A stretch of 64,000 nt of DNA from Amblyornis subalaris. Lineage: Eukaryota > Chordata > Aves > Passeriformes > Ptilonorhynchidae. Numbering within the stretch: position 1 is the stretch's first letter; the number at the start of each line of letters is the position of its first letter. The stretch lies in contig JACAXG010000026.1 of the NCBI GenBank assembly GCA_018881555.1, positions 3,343,459 through 3,407,458 on the forward strand, written 5' to 3'. The notes beneath the pieces were generated by a model. That model was not told the DNA's origin, did no database searches, and worked only from the letters and a program-made list of their open reading frames with translations. The position numbers were made by a program, and so were the translations under genes. Shown here piece by piece: positions 53,701 to 64,000 of the stretch.

Positions 53701-55077
53701 TTGTAGGGAGTGTAATATGAAGTCTCCTTTGGCTGCCATTTCACCATAGGCGTTATGATAAATTTAAGGAGGATGGGAACCTTGCTGTTCAAAATACCTG
53801 GATTCTAGTTCAAGATGGAGTAGAAAAAGGCTGTACATGAGGACAAAACTGATTTGTGTTCATTCATTTGGTGATACAAACATGCTCTTCTGTTAGTGCG
53901 TGGAGAGAAGGTTAATTTTAAATCCAGTAACTTTTCATTTATTTGATCACTTTCTGGTAGGTAGGATACAGAAACAGCCTGGGGTTTTTTCCTCTTTAGT
54001 TAAGAATGGGAAATTCTAATGTGTAAGATTTTAATTTAATGCTGGGGAGAATATTTGCCCTTTATTCATGGAATCCTGTACCTAGCTTTTACCTGAGCCT
54101 TGGGCACGCTTCCAGTAAAGGAGCTGTTAATCTCTATTATTTCTACTATTTTTGATTTGTCTTTTGAAGACCTAGTTATCTTTAGAAACTTGTCTGTCCT
54201 TAAGGTTCACTTTCATTTGCTATTTTGCTTTCTTTACAGATTTTTCTTCCCCCAGCTGGGGTTTATCTCTACGTGAAGTGATCTATATTAAATTAATCTG
54301 TATAAATAGACTGGTACAAAGTCTACAAACTATATCTTGGTCTGATATGGAATATTTGCAAAAGAAAAATAAATTAACTGAGAAGGAAGGCTGTGTCTAC
54401 ACTAAAGTTCAATCAAACCGCTGCACATTCATAGCATAAATCATTAGGATAATACTAATTACAGAGGCAGTATTGTATCAGATCTCAGGGCTGTTTGTTA
54501 CTCCGTGTTGGCTGTAACCTTCTCTATTAGGTGGCATGCTGACAGACAGTTTCCTGAAGCACCAGATACACCTGGTGGAAGGGCATTGCTCAGTTACCTA
54601 CCTTGCTTACTTGACTTTATCAAGCCTCAGTGTAATTTTTGATCACATCAGTCAGCATTTAACAAGCTAAGTAATGGAGATATTTTTCATTTTAGATGGT
54701 TAGCAGAAACATCCTAGATGCTTTGCAGCCTGTGTTTTCAGAGTGGTCAGCACTGGCCTGTTCTTGAGTTGTGCACCATTAGTACAGATTTCAGTTTAGT
54801 TTGCTTTAGATTTGAAATAAGCAAATGCTTTCACTGAGGCGTTTATGGAGGTTGATTGTACATTGTCCCTTTATACAGACAACTAGAGAAGATGATTGAT
54901 TTGAGTTTGTGAGATGTGGCCTTGCATGTTTATTGCCTGTGAGCGTCATTGAATAATCTCTTTTCTAGTGTGCATGAAGGTCTTTTGTAGCAAGATTAAT
55001 TTATTAAGAAAGAATAGAAGTTGAAAATAAACCTAGAAGTACTTTTACTAATGTATTTAAAGATGTACATTTAGTGG
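50736..55077. other. ROBO1 downstream intron, unique
   Basis: No exon or repeat family is recognised. A GC-richer patch at about 51850-51970 stands out from its AT-rich surroundings but has no identifiable content. TGGTAG|GTAGGA at 53955-53966 is a weak recursive-splice-like juxtaposition. Confidence 0.65.
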
Positions 55078-55145
55078 CCTCAGAATCACTGTGGTTGGAA
55101 GGTTTCTCTGGAGAACGTGTCATCCAGCCCCCCGCCCCCCGCAAG
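55078..55145 (-). mobile_element. CR1 LINE, very short 3'-end fragment, antisense
   Basis: CCTCAGAATCACTGTGGTTG, then GGTTTCTCTGGAGAACGTGT and CATCCAGCCCCCCGCCCCCC follow the reverse complement of a CR1 3' end of the 'AGAATCACAGAATGG...CCAACCCCC' type. Only about 65 bases are left. The C-rich run is part of it, not a GC box. Confidence 0.7.
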
Positions 55146-57437
55146 CCTGTTAGCTTTTAATCACATGGAAAGAGTTCAAAATAATGCCAATGCCAAACTA
55201 TGCCTGAGTTTATAAGGGAAAGTAATAGATCTCAGGTTGTCATAAATCTGATGCAGTAAAACAACTTCTTAGCTGTTCCTTATAGCTTACTTCACAACTT
55301 TCTTTCTTAGGGAGGAAATCAAGAGATGCACTGAGGAAAGTCAATATTGATCCAGCAGGTCTTTTCAGAGTTGCACTCTCTGTGACTTTTCGTAGTGGAT
55401 TTTTTTTTTGTGCACACGATTGTGTGTGAGAAAACAAAAATTCTGGTAAATGCAGTGTGAGATTGCCTTACTTTTTCTGTTAATTAAATGAAATTCTTTA
55501 AAAATGCATTAATTTTTGGTTAAAAAATAATGGCATATTCATTTCAAAGAAATTAAATAGAGGAAAGTATAAACAGTTTACAAATATAAACTTTTTTTTG
55601 TTCTGTCTATGTTATGCTGGGCAACAGGAGAAAATACTTAATTTCCTATATGAAATTTTGCAAAAATATGATTTATAATCTTTCCCAGAGTTTCAAAAGT
55701 ACTTATAGCAAGGAAAAAATTATCAACTTTATTCTGACTTTAACGTCTTTGGTTGGCTTATTTATATTTACTTTAATGTTTTCATATTATGATATGTGAC
55801 ATAACTTCTTATCTGTAAAAAAATCCTTCAGTATGAAAATATAAATTTAATAACTTTCTTCTAATGCGTTTTTGGTTTTGTTTTTATTTATTTTTCCTTC
55901 TACCTCCCCCCCTGCAATTTATAGGCATAGATACTGAGCAAGTCAGGAAGGCATAAAGAAAACCTGCTTGGTTTTCACCCTTTATTATACTGACTATAGG
56001 ATGAAATTCACCATTCACAGGATCAAAAAGAGCTTACAACCTAGACTAGGAGTGAACACGTTGAAAGAGAGGGTAGGGAGAGTTGAATAAGCTGCAGGCA
56101 GTGGATGTGTTGTACTTTTAAAGTGCTGTTGTAGACGCTTTNCCGAGCAGAGGTAGCAAGTTCCAGCCTTTGGATATTGAACTTGGGCTTTGCCCTTTAA
56201 CTTCTTCCCGCTGGTTTGCAGCCAGTTGTGCTTCCCACCTGAGCTGGCAGCCTGAACTGTGTCACAGATGTGGTCCAGAGCTGTTTTACTGCTTGGAACT
56301 CCAGGATTTTTCAGTTCAGATGCAGATTAAACCACGCGACTGTTGCTGTTCTTGTGCTGTGCCACAACTCGCTTTGTGTGTGGCAAGATCAGCAATTCCT
56401 TGTGCAGTTTACTAAGCACATGGACATCGTCATGGATGAGAAGAAGATTAGAGGAGATGTTAATGGGAATGATTTTGTCTCCATCTAAAATAAATAACTT
56501 GANTGTAGTTTGGAAAGGTTTATTTTAGTATTAGTTTTATGTGGGAGAGCTCAGCCTGGATGTCTGCGCACTCTGTTAAGGCTGCAAAGAAAACCTACCA
56601 GGAAAGGGACTGGTTGTAGCCTTCTGCTGCNCTGGGTTGCTCTATCTCAATCACAACACATGAACTCAAACCTGGTGTAATCTATACAATAACTGCACAA
56701 TATAATAGATAATTAAATATTTGAGAGTTTGTGTAGGCTCCAAAAAAAAACTGCAGAAGAAGCAGACTATTCCTTTTCAGATGCTTATTCTTTTTTTGTA
56801 AGTATTCTCAAAGAAAAAAAACCCNAAAACACAAAAAGGGATTTCTTACATGTGGAAATAAGCAGCAAGCACAGGCTATTTTGAGTGCAGGAGAAATTCC
56901 AGTAGTTGGGGTTTACTTCTCTGGATTGCAGCTGCCGAAGTATTAGGCTGCATTATCCCGGTCCTACAATTCCTTCTGTTACTGCATGGCTCAGAAAGTG
57001 GGGAGTGGGAGGATAACCTCAACACTTTCCTCTGTGTGTGCAGCCCCACAGAGGTGTGGAGCTGGCTGGTGTGACATTAACTGCTTTTTTGTCAAATTAG
57101 GTCAGATGTGCTCTTATGGCTACGGCTTAGCCAAGTTGAGAGGTTTTGATCCCATCTCTCTGCTCCTTCCCTACCATTATTACATCCATACTTGCAGGCA
57201 GCCTGACTGCATGTGCAGCCACTGTCAAGGCAACCTGTTTTGANAAAATCTAAATTGAATTATGCTATGTAAACTGTACAGAATTGTTTTAACACAAATT
57301 AGTTGGGAGAAGGCTGTATGCTAGATGATACTTAGCCTATATTTAGGCTAATGTATTTATCAGGGAGGATAGGTCCTGGTTAAAGGAGCTTAAATAAGCA
57401 GAGGAAGGTGGGAATTTCATCTTGCTGTCAAGAGNTG
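55146..57437. other. ROBO1 downstream intron, unique
   Basis: No exon or repeat family is recognised. The segment includes very AT-rich DNA at 55480-55870 and a short inverted repeat at 57332-57351. Frames of 60-85 codons near 56170 and 56986 have no domain. Confidence 0.65.
57332..57351. repeat. 8-bp perfect hairpin
   Basis: TTAGCCTA pairs with TAGGCTAA across the four-base loop TATT. It is short and may be coincidental. Confidence 0.6.
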
Positions 57438-57538
57438 CATAGAATCATAGGATATCCTAAGTTGGAAGGGACCCACAAGGATCATGAAATCCAGCTCCTG
57501 GCCCTGCACAGGACACCCCAAGGGTCACACCATGTGCT
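57438..57538 (-). mobile_element. CR1 LINE, 3'-end fragment, antisense (youngest-looking copy)
   Basis: About 100 bases match the reverse complement of an avian CR1 3' terminus: CATAGAATCATAGGATATCC, then TAAGTTGGAAGGGACCCACA, CTCCTGGCCCTGCACAGGAC and GTCACACCATGTGCT. It shows fewer differences from the family pattern than the other copies here. It is severely 5'-truncated. This copy is the clearest sign that the genome is avian. Confidence 0.95.
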
Positions 57539-59379
57539 CTATTGAATTTAATAACTTGTGTTGTACTCAAACAACTTTTAGAAAGGACAAAAAACATGTG
57601 CCTGAGACACCCAGAACACATTTATATTCTGTCACTGTGCTTAGATTAATCTCTTTCCATGTAAAATTTATAAATTGGTCTCCTGTATATCTTTCTTGGA
57701 TTTCTGTCCAGAGTAGTAAACATTTTACTATTATGCTTTCTCCGCNTCAGAAGAACCATTTAATATCCAGCATTTCTCTTGTCATGGCTGAAACTAGGTC
57801 ACTGCCCCTCCAGTCTTCTTTTTGAGGAGACTGGATGAAATTCTGANTTCTGGCAGGGTGACTTTTGTAGGGACTTGATTGATTTTTAGGGTTTATTTTG
57901 CAGTACTTCACTTTTTGCACTTCTTCAGCATTCTTTCATAAATAAGGATACTGGGATTGCATGCAGTATTCTTCCTTAATTACCAGTGTAATATAGGTAC
58001 TGGATTCCAGGCACTTCTCACAGAAAAATACTGATACAAGCAGAGGGGGCTGTGGCATGTTGCTGCCAGACTACAAGTATGTATTTGGTAAAGGTATGAA
58101 AAATTAATATTCCTCCATATTCTGTCATCTTTTGGTGGCTTCTGTCATTCTGTACAGTGTTTATGCCTGTGATTGCATTTTCTTGTTCGACTTCAGCCTA
58201 ATTATCAAGTGAACTTTTAGAATTCCACCTACTGATGTTCCCTGTTTTCACCTGGATTATTAACCTTAAGTAATGACATCTGGTATGAACCAATGTTTCT
58301 TGGCTGGNTTACACAACTGTGTTTGGTTCCTTGAAACAAAAGTCTAATCAAGCTGAAGCAATGAAATTTTCACTGCACGAAGGATTTATTCTTTCAAAGT
58401 GCCTAAACTGAAAAGAATTTGTTGGTTAATAAGGCCATGTGGAAACAGAGTTTGTTCAGACCAACTGTAAAAAAACGTATTTAGTGTAGTAGCTAACAGA
58501 ATAAATCTGTGTTTACAGTATTTACTGTTTAGTAAAATATAGTCACATCCCACTGCAGGGGTTTAGGTCAAATTATTAAGACTACTCTATAGGTAGTAAA
58601 CGGTTATGTATGAAACCTGTGAAATAATATAAATATTTAAATGGTCAAGTTAATTTTTCTGAATGTAGAATATAAATTAATGATGTATCTGAAGTTCAGA
58701 TATGAATACTCTTTTGGTAGATTTACAAGTTTTATTTTAAAATTTAATTTAAGGGTTGTATATTTCTTTTACAAGACAGGAACAAATTTAAGAAGGTTAA
58801 TTCATTTATATTTAAAGAAACACATATTCAGAGCATTTGAATCTTCATTAAAGGCAACATAGTTGCTCTGTAGATCAGCANAAGAAAAGCCTTGGCTTCC
58901 TTCAGCTGAGAGTAAAATAAATTTTTACCAGCTTCAGTGAAGTGGGACTAATTCAATGACTAGGTATTTTTAGAAAATTTGCCAATAAATTGTGCATCTC
59001 TTGTATCACAATTTAAAATTAGAAGTTAGTTCCCTTTAATTTTATGAAAATTTTGTTTTCTAACCTGTGAATTTCTAATAAGAAATCATATGTCACTGTT
59101 GAAAATCATGTTCTGTGNATTTGGGATTTTTTGGTGGGAATTGTTTAGTTCTTTTTTTGTGTGTTTGCTCAGCAACTTAATGCCAAGGAAGTGCCGACAA
59201 GGAAGGCGTTAAAATACTTATTATGAATAAACTTGTGGTGAAACTTTATTGTTTGAGAAATTGAGAACTTTGAAATACTGAAAAGACTAGTGGTGGGTTT
59301 TTGATGTGTGTTGGCTTTTTAGCAGAAAACATGGAGATGGATATGGTGTTAAATTTCTGCTCAACCATCACGAATTTCA

Positions 59380-59440
59380 CGCCTGATGGACTAGAATGAC
59401 TTGAAGGAGTGAGTGTCCAGAGGAACTCTATGATCCTTTG
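59380..59440 (+). mobile_element. Possible CR1 3'-end scrap, sense
   Basis: CTGATGGACTAGAATGACTT followed by GGAACTCTATGATCC is loosely like the CR1 end 'ctggactagatgatctt...attctatgatt'. It is about 60 bases and diverged; chance similarity is possible. Confidence 0.3.
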
Positions 59441-59900
59441 CTTTCAGTGTGAATCTTTCATGTCTCTGGGTCTTTAATTTTTTCTAAAACTAAAAGCAAC
59501 ATAAGTGAATACTTGATTCTGGGTCAAAACCACAGTGCATTGTCTCAGAGCCCTGCAATAACTAGCAGCCTAGACCATGATGCAAGAGCTTTATACAAAA
59601 TAATTATTTCAACATTTTTTACAAAAATTTGTTCAAACAAACATCTCAACAGCTGCTAGGGCGAAGTACCCACAGGGATTGAGCAAGACTAGAGAGCTCC
59701 ACAAATCTCTGAAGTTTCAGAGGCACTCAGAATCGGAGTCCTTCATCCCACTGCTTGTTGATGTATTCCTGCCTCCTAGTCAGACATCCCTGCTATTCCT
59801 TGCAAATGATGCAGCTTTTAGGCACTGACATCTGGCTGACGGACAGCAGCCAGCTGTATTCTATGCCAGCAGTTCTCAAGTGCATTTTTTCTTTGAGGGC

Positions 59901-59992
59901 TTTTTTTATTTATTTGTTTGTTTGGTGGGTTTTGGTATGGGATTTTTTAGTTGGTTTTTTTTTTGTGTGTGGTGGTTTTTTTGTGGCTTCAA
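59901..59992. repeat. T/G-rich low-complexity tract
   Basis: About 90 bases of nearly pure T and G on the + strand, including (TTTG)n, T10 and GTGTGTGG words. Confidence 0.9.
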
Positions 59993-60302
59993 CACAGAGA
60001 ATGGCTGAAAGAGAATAAAAAGAGCCAGAATATCCTAACAAAATTTTTAAGTCCTATGGGATCTGAGGATTTGGGTTGAGTCTGCTTTTTTTTTTGGCAG
60101 AGCTGTGGTTGTGAAGGTGACAGACTTACACTGCAGATGATTCTTTTTATTCTTATTTCTTTATAAGATTGTGTCATACAGGTAATTATTCAGAGCCATG
60201 TTTCAAACACAAAAACACCCAATTAACTTGCAAGAATCAAGTGTCCAAATCAGCAGAAAGTTGTTGCTGAGATTCTAGTTATTTGCTCTTAAAAAAAAAA
60301 AG

Positions 60303-60333
60303 TGCCATTTATGTATTTGTGTCATAAATGGCA
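60303..60333. repeat. 11-bp perfect hairpin
   Basis: TGCCATTTATG at 60303-60313 and CATAAATGGCA at 60323-60333 are exact reverse complements with a nine-base loop, TATTTGTGT. It directly follows an A-run at 60291-60301. No flanking target duplication or element body is recognised. Confidence 0.85.
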
Positions 60334-61457
60334 TGTTCTGCTGCCATTGGAAAACTTACTGTAACAGATACTTTTTTTTTTCTTAGTTGTACCGATTGTG
60401 GGAAGACTTTCTTTTTTTCTTTTTTTCCTTGTTTGGAAATCTACAGCAGTATTTATGATTTTGTAACACCACTATTCCACGTATTGCTTAAAAGGTAAGC
60501 AGGATTTCTCAGGGTTTATAAAACAAAGCTCTTTCGCCAGACTGCGACTTAAAACAATTCTTCCATAAAATATTTTTTAAATTTTAAAATTTTNATTTTT
60601 TCTTAAATTCTTGTCCTCTCTTTGTCCGTGTATGTGTGTGCACACGTGGACATATGTGTTTGCTTTCTGTTGTTTGCCCGAAGTGGTGATGCTAAGGTAG
60701 CACACTGCACATTAAAGCTTCAGGGAGCTAAAGCGTGAAGTTCAGCCTCCAGCTAAACATCACCACTGAGCTAATCTACAATTTAGACTGATCCATCACG
60801 AATATTTACAAGTAGTCAGAGTGCAGTTCAAAATTAAACAGCATATGGGTACAGTTATCCCTGTTAAAATGGCCAACGTGCCTGGTATTGTGTGTGGAAG
60901 ATAACAGGGACAGGTGGTAATCTGTCTTCTCTGAGCAGAGACAGCTGCTATTTTCCTTGGGCGTCAGGGCTGCTTTTCTGTACGGTCTCACCTACCAGCT
61001 GATATCTTGCTTGTTAGAACAATACCAAGTGTATATTAACCCTTTGGTCTGTTTCTGTGGGATTTCCAAAAGGGGGAAGTATCAGACTACCTGTGCATAA
61101 GCTTGGGGATTTAATGTTCCTAGTAATATAGGAGCTTGGCTTTCTGTCCTCTTTACGTGCATTGCTGTGATGATATTTATCAGTAGATGGTAGATAAAAA
61201 TCTTAAGTTTTATAAATTCTAAAGGTTTTTCGTTTTAAATGTCCGACAAAGTTCCATACTGAAGGAAGGTTTGAGGATCAACCCTCTTTCATTTAATTCA
61301 GGAGAATCTGAAAGATCATATGAAAAAGAAATAAAATTGTTTTGTAACTTCACTTGTATTTACTTCCAGCCATATTGTTTAATACCCAGCTATGTGTAAC
61401 TTCACCTTTCTGAACGCACTAATTTGTTTCCCAGCATGAGTATGATGCTTTCTTGTC

Positions 61458-61480
61458 TTTTTTTTTTTTTGTTTTTCTTT
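61458..61480. repeat. T-rich tract
   Basis: A T13 run followed by G, T5, C and T3. Confidence 0.8.
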
Positions 61481-62088
61481 CTAAGGAGAACTGCATTACT
61501 CACAGTTGTTTTTTTCTCTTACATATTTAGCAATTGTCTGGGTTGTGGGGTAACCAGGTATTGACGCTCCATGAAGGGCAGCGGGCACTGCTCCTGTGGG
61601 ACTCTGCTTCTGGGCCCTGGCCAGTGGNAGCAACATTTGCCAGTCTCTACACGTGTCTGTGTTCAGTTAATTGATAAAATGAATCAGCATTAGATTGTTT
61701 TGTCACACCCGATGTTGTGGTTGGAGCCCCAGACGAGCTCGGGTAACGTGGCGCTGCTGTAAGGGACAGCAGTGTTGTGGAACACAACATGGGTGGGTGA
61801 GGAGTGGGAGGAAACTCCGGAATTATCATCACAGGAATGGTCTTTAAAGCCGTGTCTGTGAGATGAGCTAACACCAGTGCTGCTGGAAGGAAGGGAAAAA
61901 GGAACACTTACTAAAGGAGCGATGAGACAGGTTGATGTGAGAGGAATGCTGGGACTGCAAAGTCTGAGGGAGGCCANTGTTCAGACACTTTCTTTTTTAT
62001 CCCCAGCTGAAAATAATTTCATGTCTTCATCCGAATGGACCACTAGTGATGGTGCTTGTTGGTTTCNAAACCATGTTTATGCTTGGAA

Positions 62089-62113
62089 TTTTTTTTTTTT
62101 NAATTTTTTTTTC
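62089..62113. repeat. T-rich tract with an ambiguous base
   Basis: Two T-runs are separated by an N at 62101 and two A. The N is probably a homopolymer-related base-call problem. Confidence 0.75.
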
Positions 62114-64000
62114 ACTGTTAGTAAAAATGCATGTAATAAACTTGGAGGAAAAACCCACCCCAGATTTGAAGCAACAGCGGAAGGGTTCCGTCCAGAAGAG
62201 GGGCATGAGCTTTGTACAGTTGTAGCCTAGTTGAGTCCAAGCAGAGTGCTCGTTGAGGCTTGATTTTCCAATGAAGATTAGGCAGACAAAACCAGAAACT
62301 CTGCAGAAATTCCAGTGTATTAACTTTAGAACTAGAAACCTTCATATCNATCAAGAAAGTAGCCTCAACTTCGAAGTTGCCACGAGCTGCTCACGAAAAG
62401 CCACATGGAGTACCCTGCAGAAGAGTTGAAAAAGGTGTTTTGATGGCTTTGCCAGAATGAAATCATTCCCTAGAGAGTCTGTNACAGAAGAGATGAAATG
62501 AAATTGCTTTGGAAAGTCAACAAAATTTGCCGGCATTNTGTCATTTGGTAAAACTTCTTTTTTTCTTTTAAACTAAGGGTAGGAGAAACATCAGATAAAA
62601 GAACTGTTGCAACTAACCTTCAGTGTAAAAGACCACTNTAGATATGATTTTCTCCTAAACAAGTTAAGTTGGAAAATGCCAACATTATTTTCAAGTTTAG
62701 GTATGGATTTCTGATTTTTCAAGTTAACCTTTTAAAGATATTACCAAAGACAGATTTTTAGTTTTTTATATATATCTTTATTATCACTCATCCTGGAATA
62801 AAAAGACTATATATAAAAAAATCCTATTTGGTGAAATAAGTGGAAATACTGGGATTTGTGTGTGGCTTTTTTTTTTTTAATTCATGTCACCAAAGAGATT
62901 TTTGCTTTTCAAACACACTAAAATTAAAGTTCCAGCATGGAGTATTATTTAGGGTTGTTTTATAGTACTGCTTTTCAGATTACTAGATGTTTGAAACATT
63001 AGGATTTTTGCATGTACNTATCTAGGCAGCACGTGGCCACCCAGGGAGGCATGAACAGAACTTTGAGGAACTTCTGTTATAATGGATTTCACTTGACTTT
63101 AATTGATTCCAGCTTGTTNATTGTATGTGTCCTTAGAGAATGGTGTTTTTTTTTTTCTTTTACTGTCTGTTTACTGCTCACAGATCCACATTTAACAGGT
63201 ATTTCCTAAGCAGAAAAATATCTGTACTGTTCTGTCCATGTGTTTTTCACCGATACAGTGATGATCAGCTACAATGATGAAAATTCTCTTTTTTCATTTC
63301 CAGAAGTTACGTGAGAAACGCCTCATTTTATGTCTAGACTGGCAAGATAAACTCTGATTGATTTTAATGTCCAGTATTTCATGAGCCACTGCACTTAGAT
63401 AATGTTCAGTGCTGCTTGAAAGCTGGGTTTTGGCCTTAAAAGGGAGAGTATAATGAAAGCAGTAGTTCATAGTTTTAGTCTTTTATGCTTTGTTAGGTGC
63501 AAAAAGTCAAGCTTGGAATTTATCTAATGAAGCACAGCAAACTAGTAAAAATAATAATAATTTTAAAAAATACAGTTTTAAGACCTCTAGATCTATCAGC
63601 TCTAGTGTGAGGAGTNAAAATACATTATAAATAGAAAATTTCTGAAGTTGGCTTGATGTATTGCTTTATTTTTTTACCTCTGATTTGAAATGTGTCTGTT
63701 TTTGTTGATGTCTTGTTTTCATTTTTTGATGAAAGTAGCAGCCTTCCAAAGAAGCCTGAGCTTTGTGCCATTGTAGCTTTTTTTTCATTATGTAAAATTC
63801 ACTGCACCTCGGAACTCAAGTGGCACAAAAAGTTATATTTGGAAGAACATATTGAAATCTGCAATCTGGCATTCTGGACAGGTTCACTTAAAGAGAGCAA
63901 AGTAAACGTGAATATTACTTTGAAGTGGTCATGAGCGAACTGATATTTTTAAATTGTAATTACTTATTTTAAATAAATAAACAAAAATAAACATCTCTGA

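Larger units (their letters stand above)
57539..64000. other. ROBO1 downstream intron, last part
   Basis: No exon is seen; the Ig2 exon expected next in ROBO1 is not in the window. Contents are a possible CR1 scrap (59380-59440), a T/G-rich tract (59901-59992), an 11-bp hairpin (60303-60333), T-tracts (61458-61480, 62089-62113), and AT-rich DNA near 58620-59100 and at the right end, where several AATAAA words lie without other signs of a 3' end. Confidence 0.65.

Noticed and set aside
55125..55142. CCCCCCGCCCCCC as a GC-box promoter element
   Set aside because: It lies inside a CR1 3' fragment whose consensus has a C-run at this place.
57594..57615. CATGTGCCTGAGA as the resumed second half of the CR1 copy at 57438-57538 after an inserted 56 bp
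   Set aside because: The sequence after it does not follow the CR1 pattern, so the shared CATGTGC word is probably coincidence.
63950..64000. Repeated AATAAA words as a polyadenylation region
   Set aside because: The whole end is A/T-rich, there is no terminal exon before it, and ROBO1 has many more exons downstream.

Overview
This window reads as vertebrate, specifically avian, nuclear DNA. It is AT-rich, has no prokaryote-like coding density, contains about 120 scattered N calls, and its recognisable interspersed repeats are CR1-type LINE fragments, including a short 3'-end copy near 57.4 kb in the form typical of bird genomes. The species cannot be fixed from the sequence alone.

Only one protein-coding segment can be supported: a 327-bp exon at 36857-37183 on the + strand. 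It encodes the first immunoglobulin domain (Ig1) of the axon-guidance receptor ROBO1, the domain that binds Slit. The exon has a good acceptor and donor, is phase 1 on both sides, and carries both disulfide cysteines, the core tryptophan and one N-glycosylation sequon. The remaining ~63.7 kb is best read as the two long introns flanking this exon: at least 36.8 kb upstream and at least 26.8 kb downstream. This fits the very long 5' introns known for ROBO genes. I found no other exon, no first exon or promoter, no RNA gene, no CRISPR array, no retroviral provirus and no DNA transposon.

Layout. 1-8.5 kb: unique AT-rich intron with homopolymer tracts. 8.5-27.6 kb: the most repeat-rich part, with five CR1 fragments in both orientations; the largest (20.77-22.17 kb, antisense) keeps pieces of endonuclease and reverse transcriptase coding. 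27.6-36.8 kb: intron with one eroded CR1, an AAT microsatellite and a long T tract. 36.86-37.18 kb: ROBO1 Ig1 exon, a GC- and CpG-rich spot in AT-rich surroundings. 37.2-64 kb: downstream intron with one old CR1, two or three short CR1 3' ends, several perfect small hairpins and T/G-rich tracts.

There is no gene cluster and no evidence of a new molecular system. Items worth a second look are regulatory or technical: a complete GTAAGT donor sequence inside the exon 31 bp before the real donor, a 17-T tract just after the real donor, an RFX-like palindrome and other motif clusters that may be conserved enhancers, a few AG|GT sites that could act in recursive splicing of these long introns, perfect hairpins, and a very uneven distribution of N calls, including an N-free 17.9 kb around the exon.
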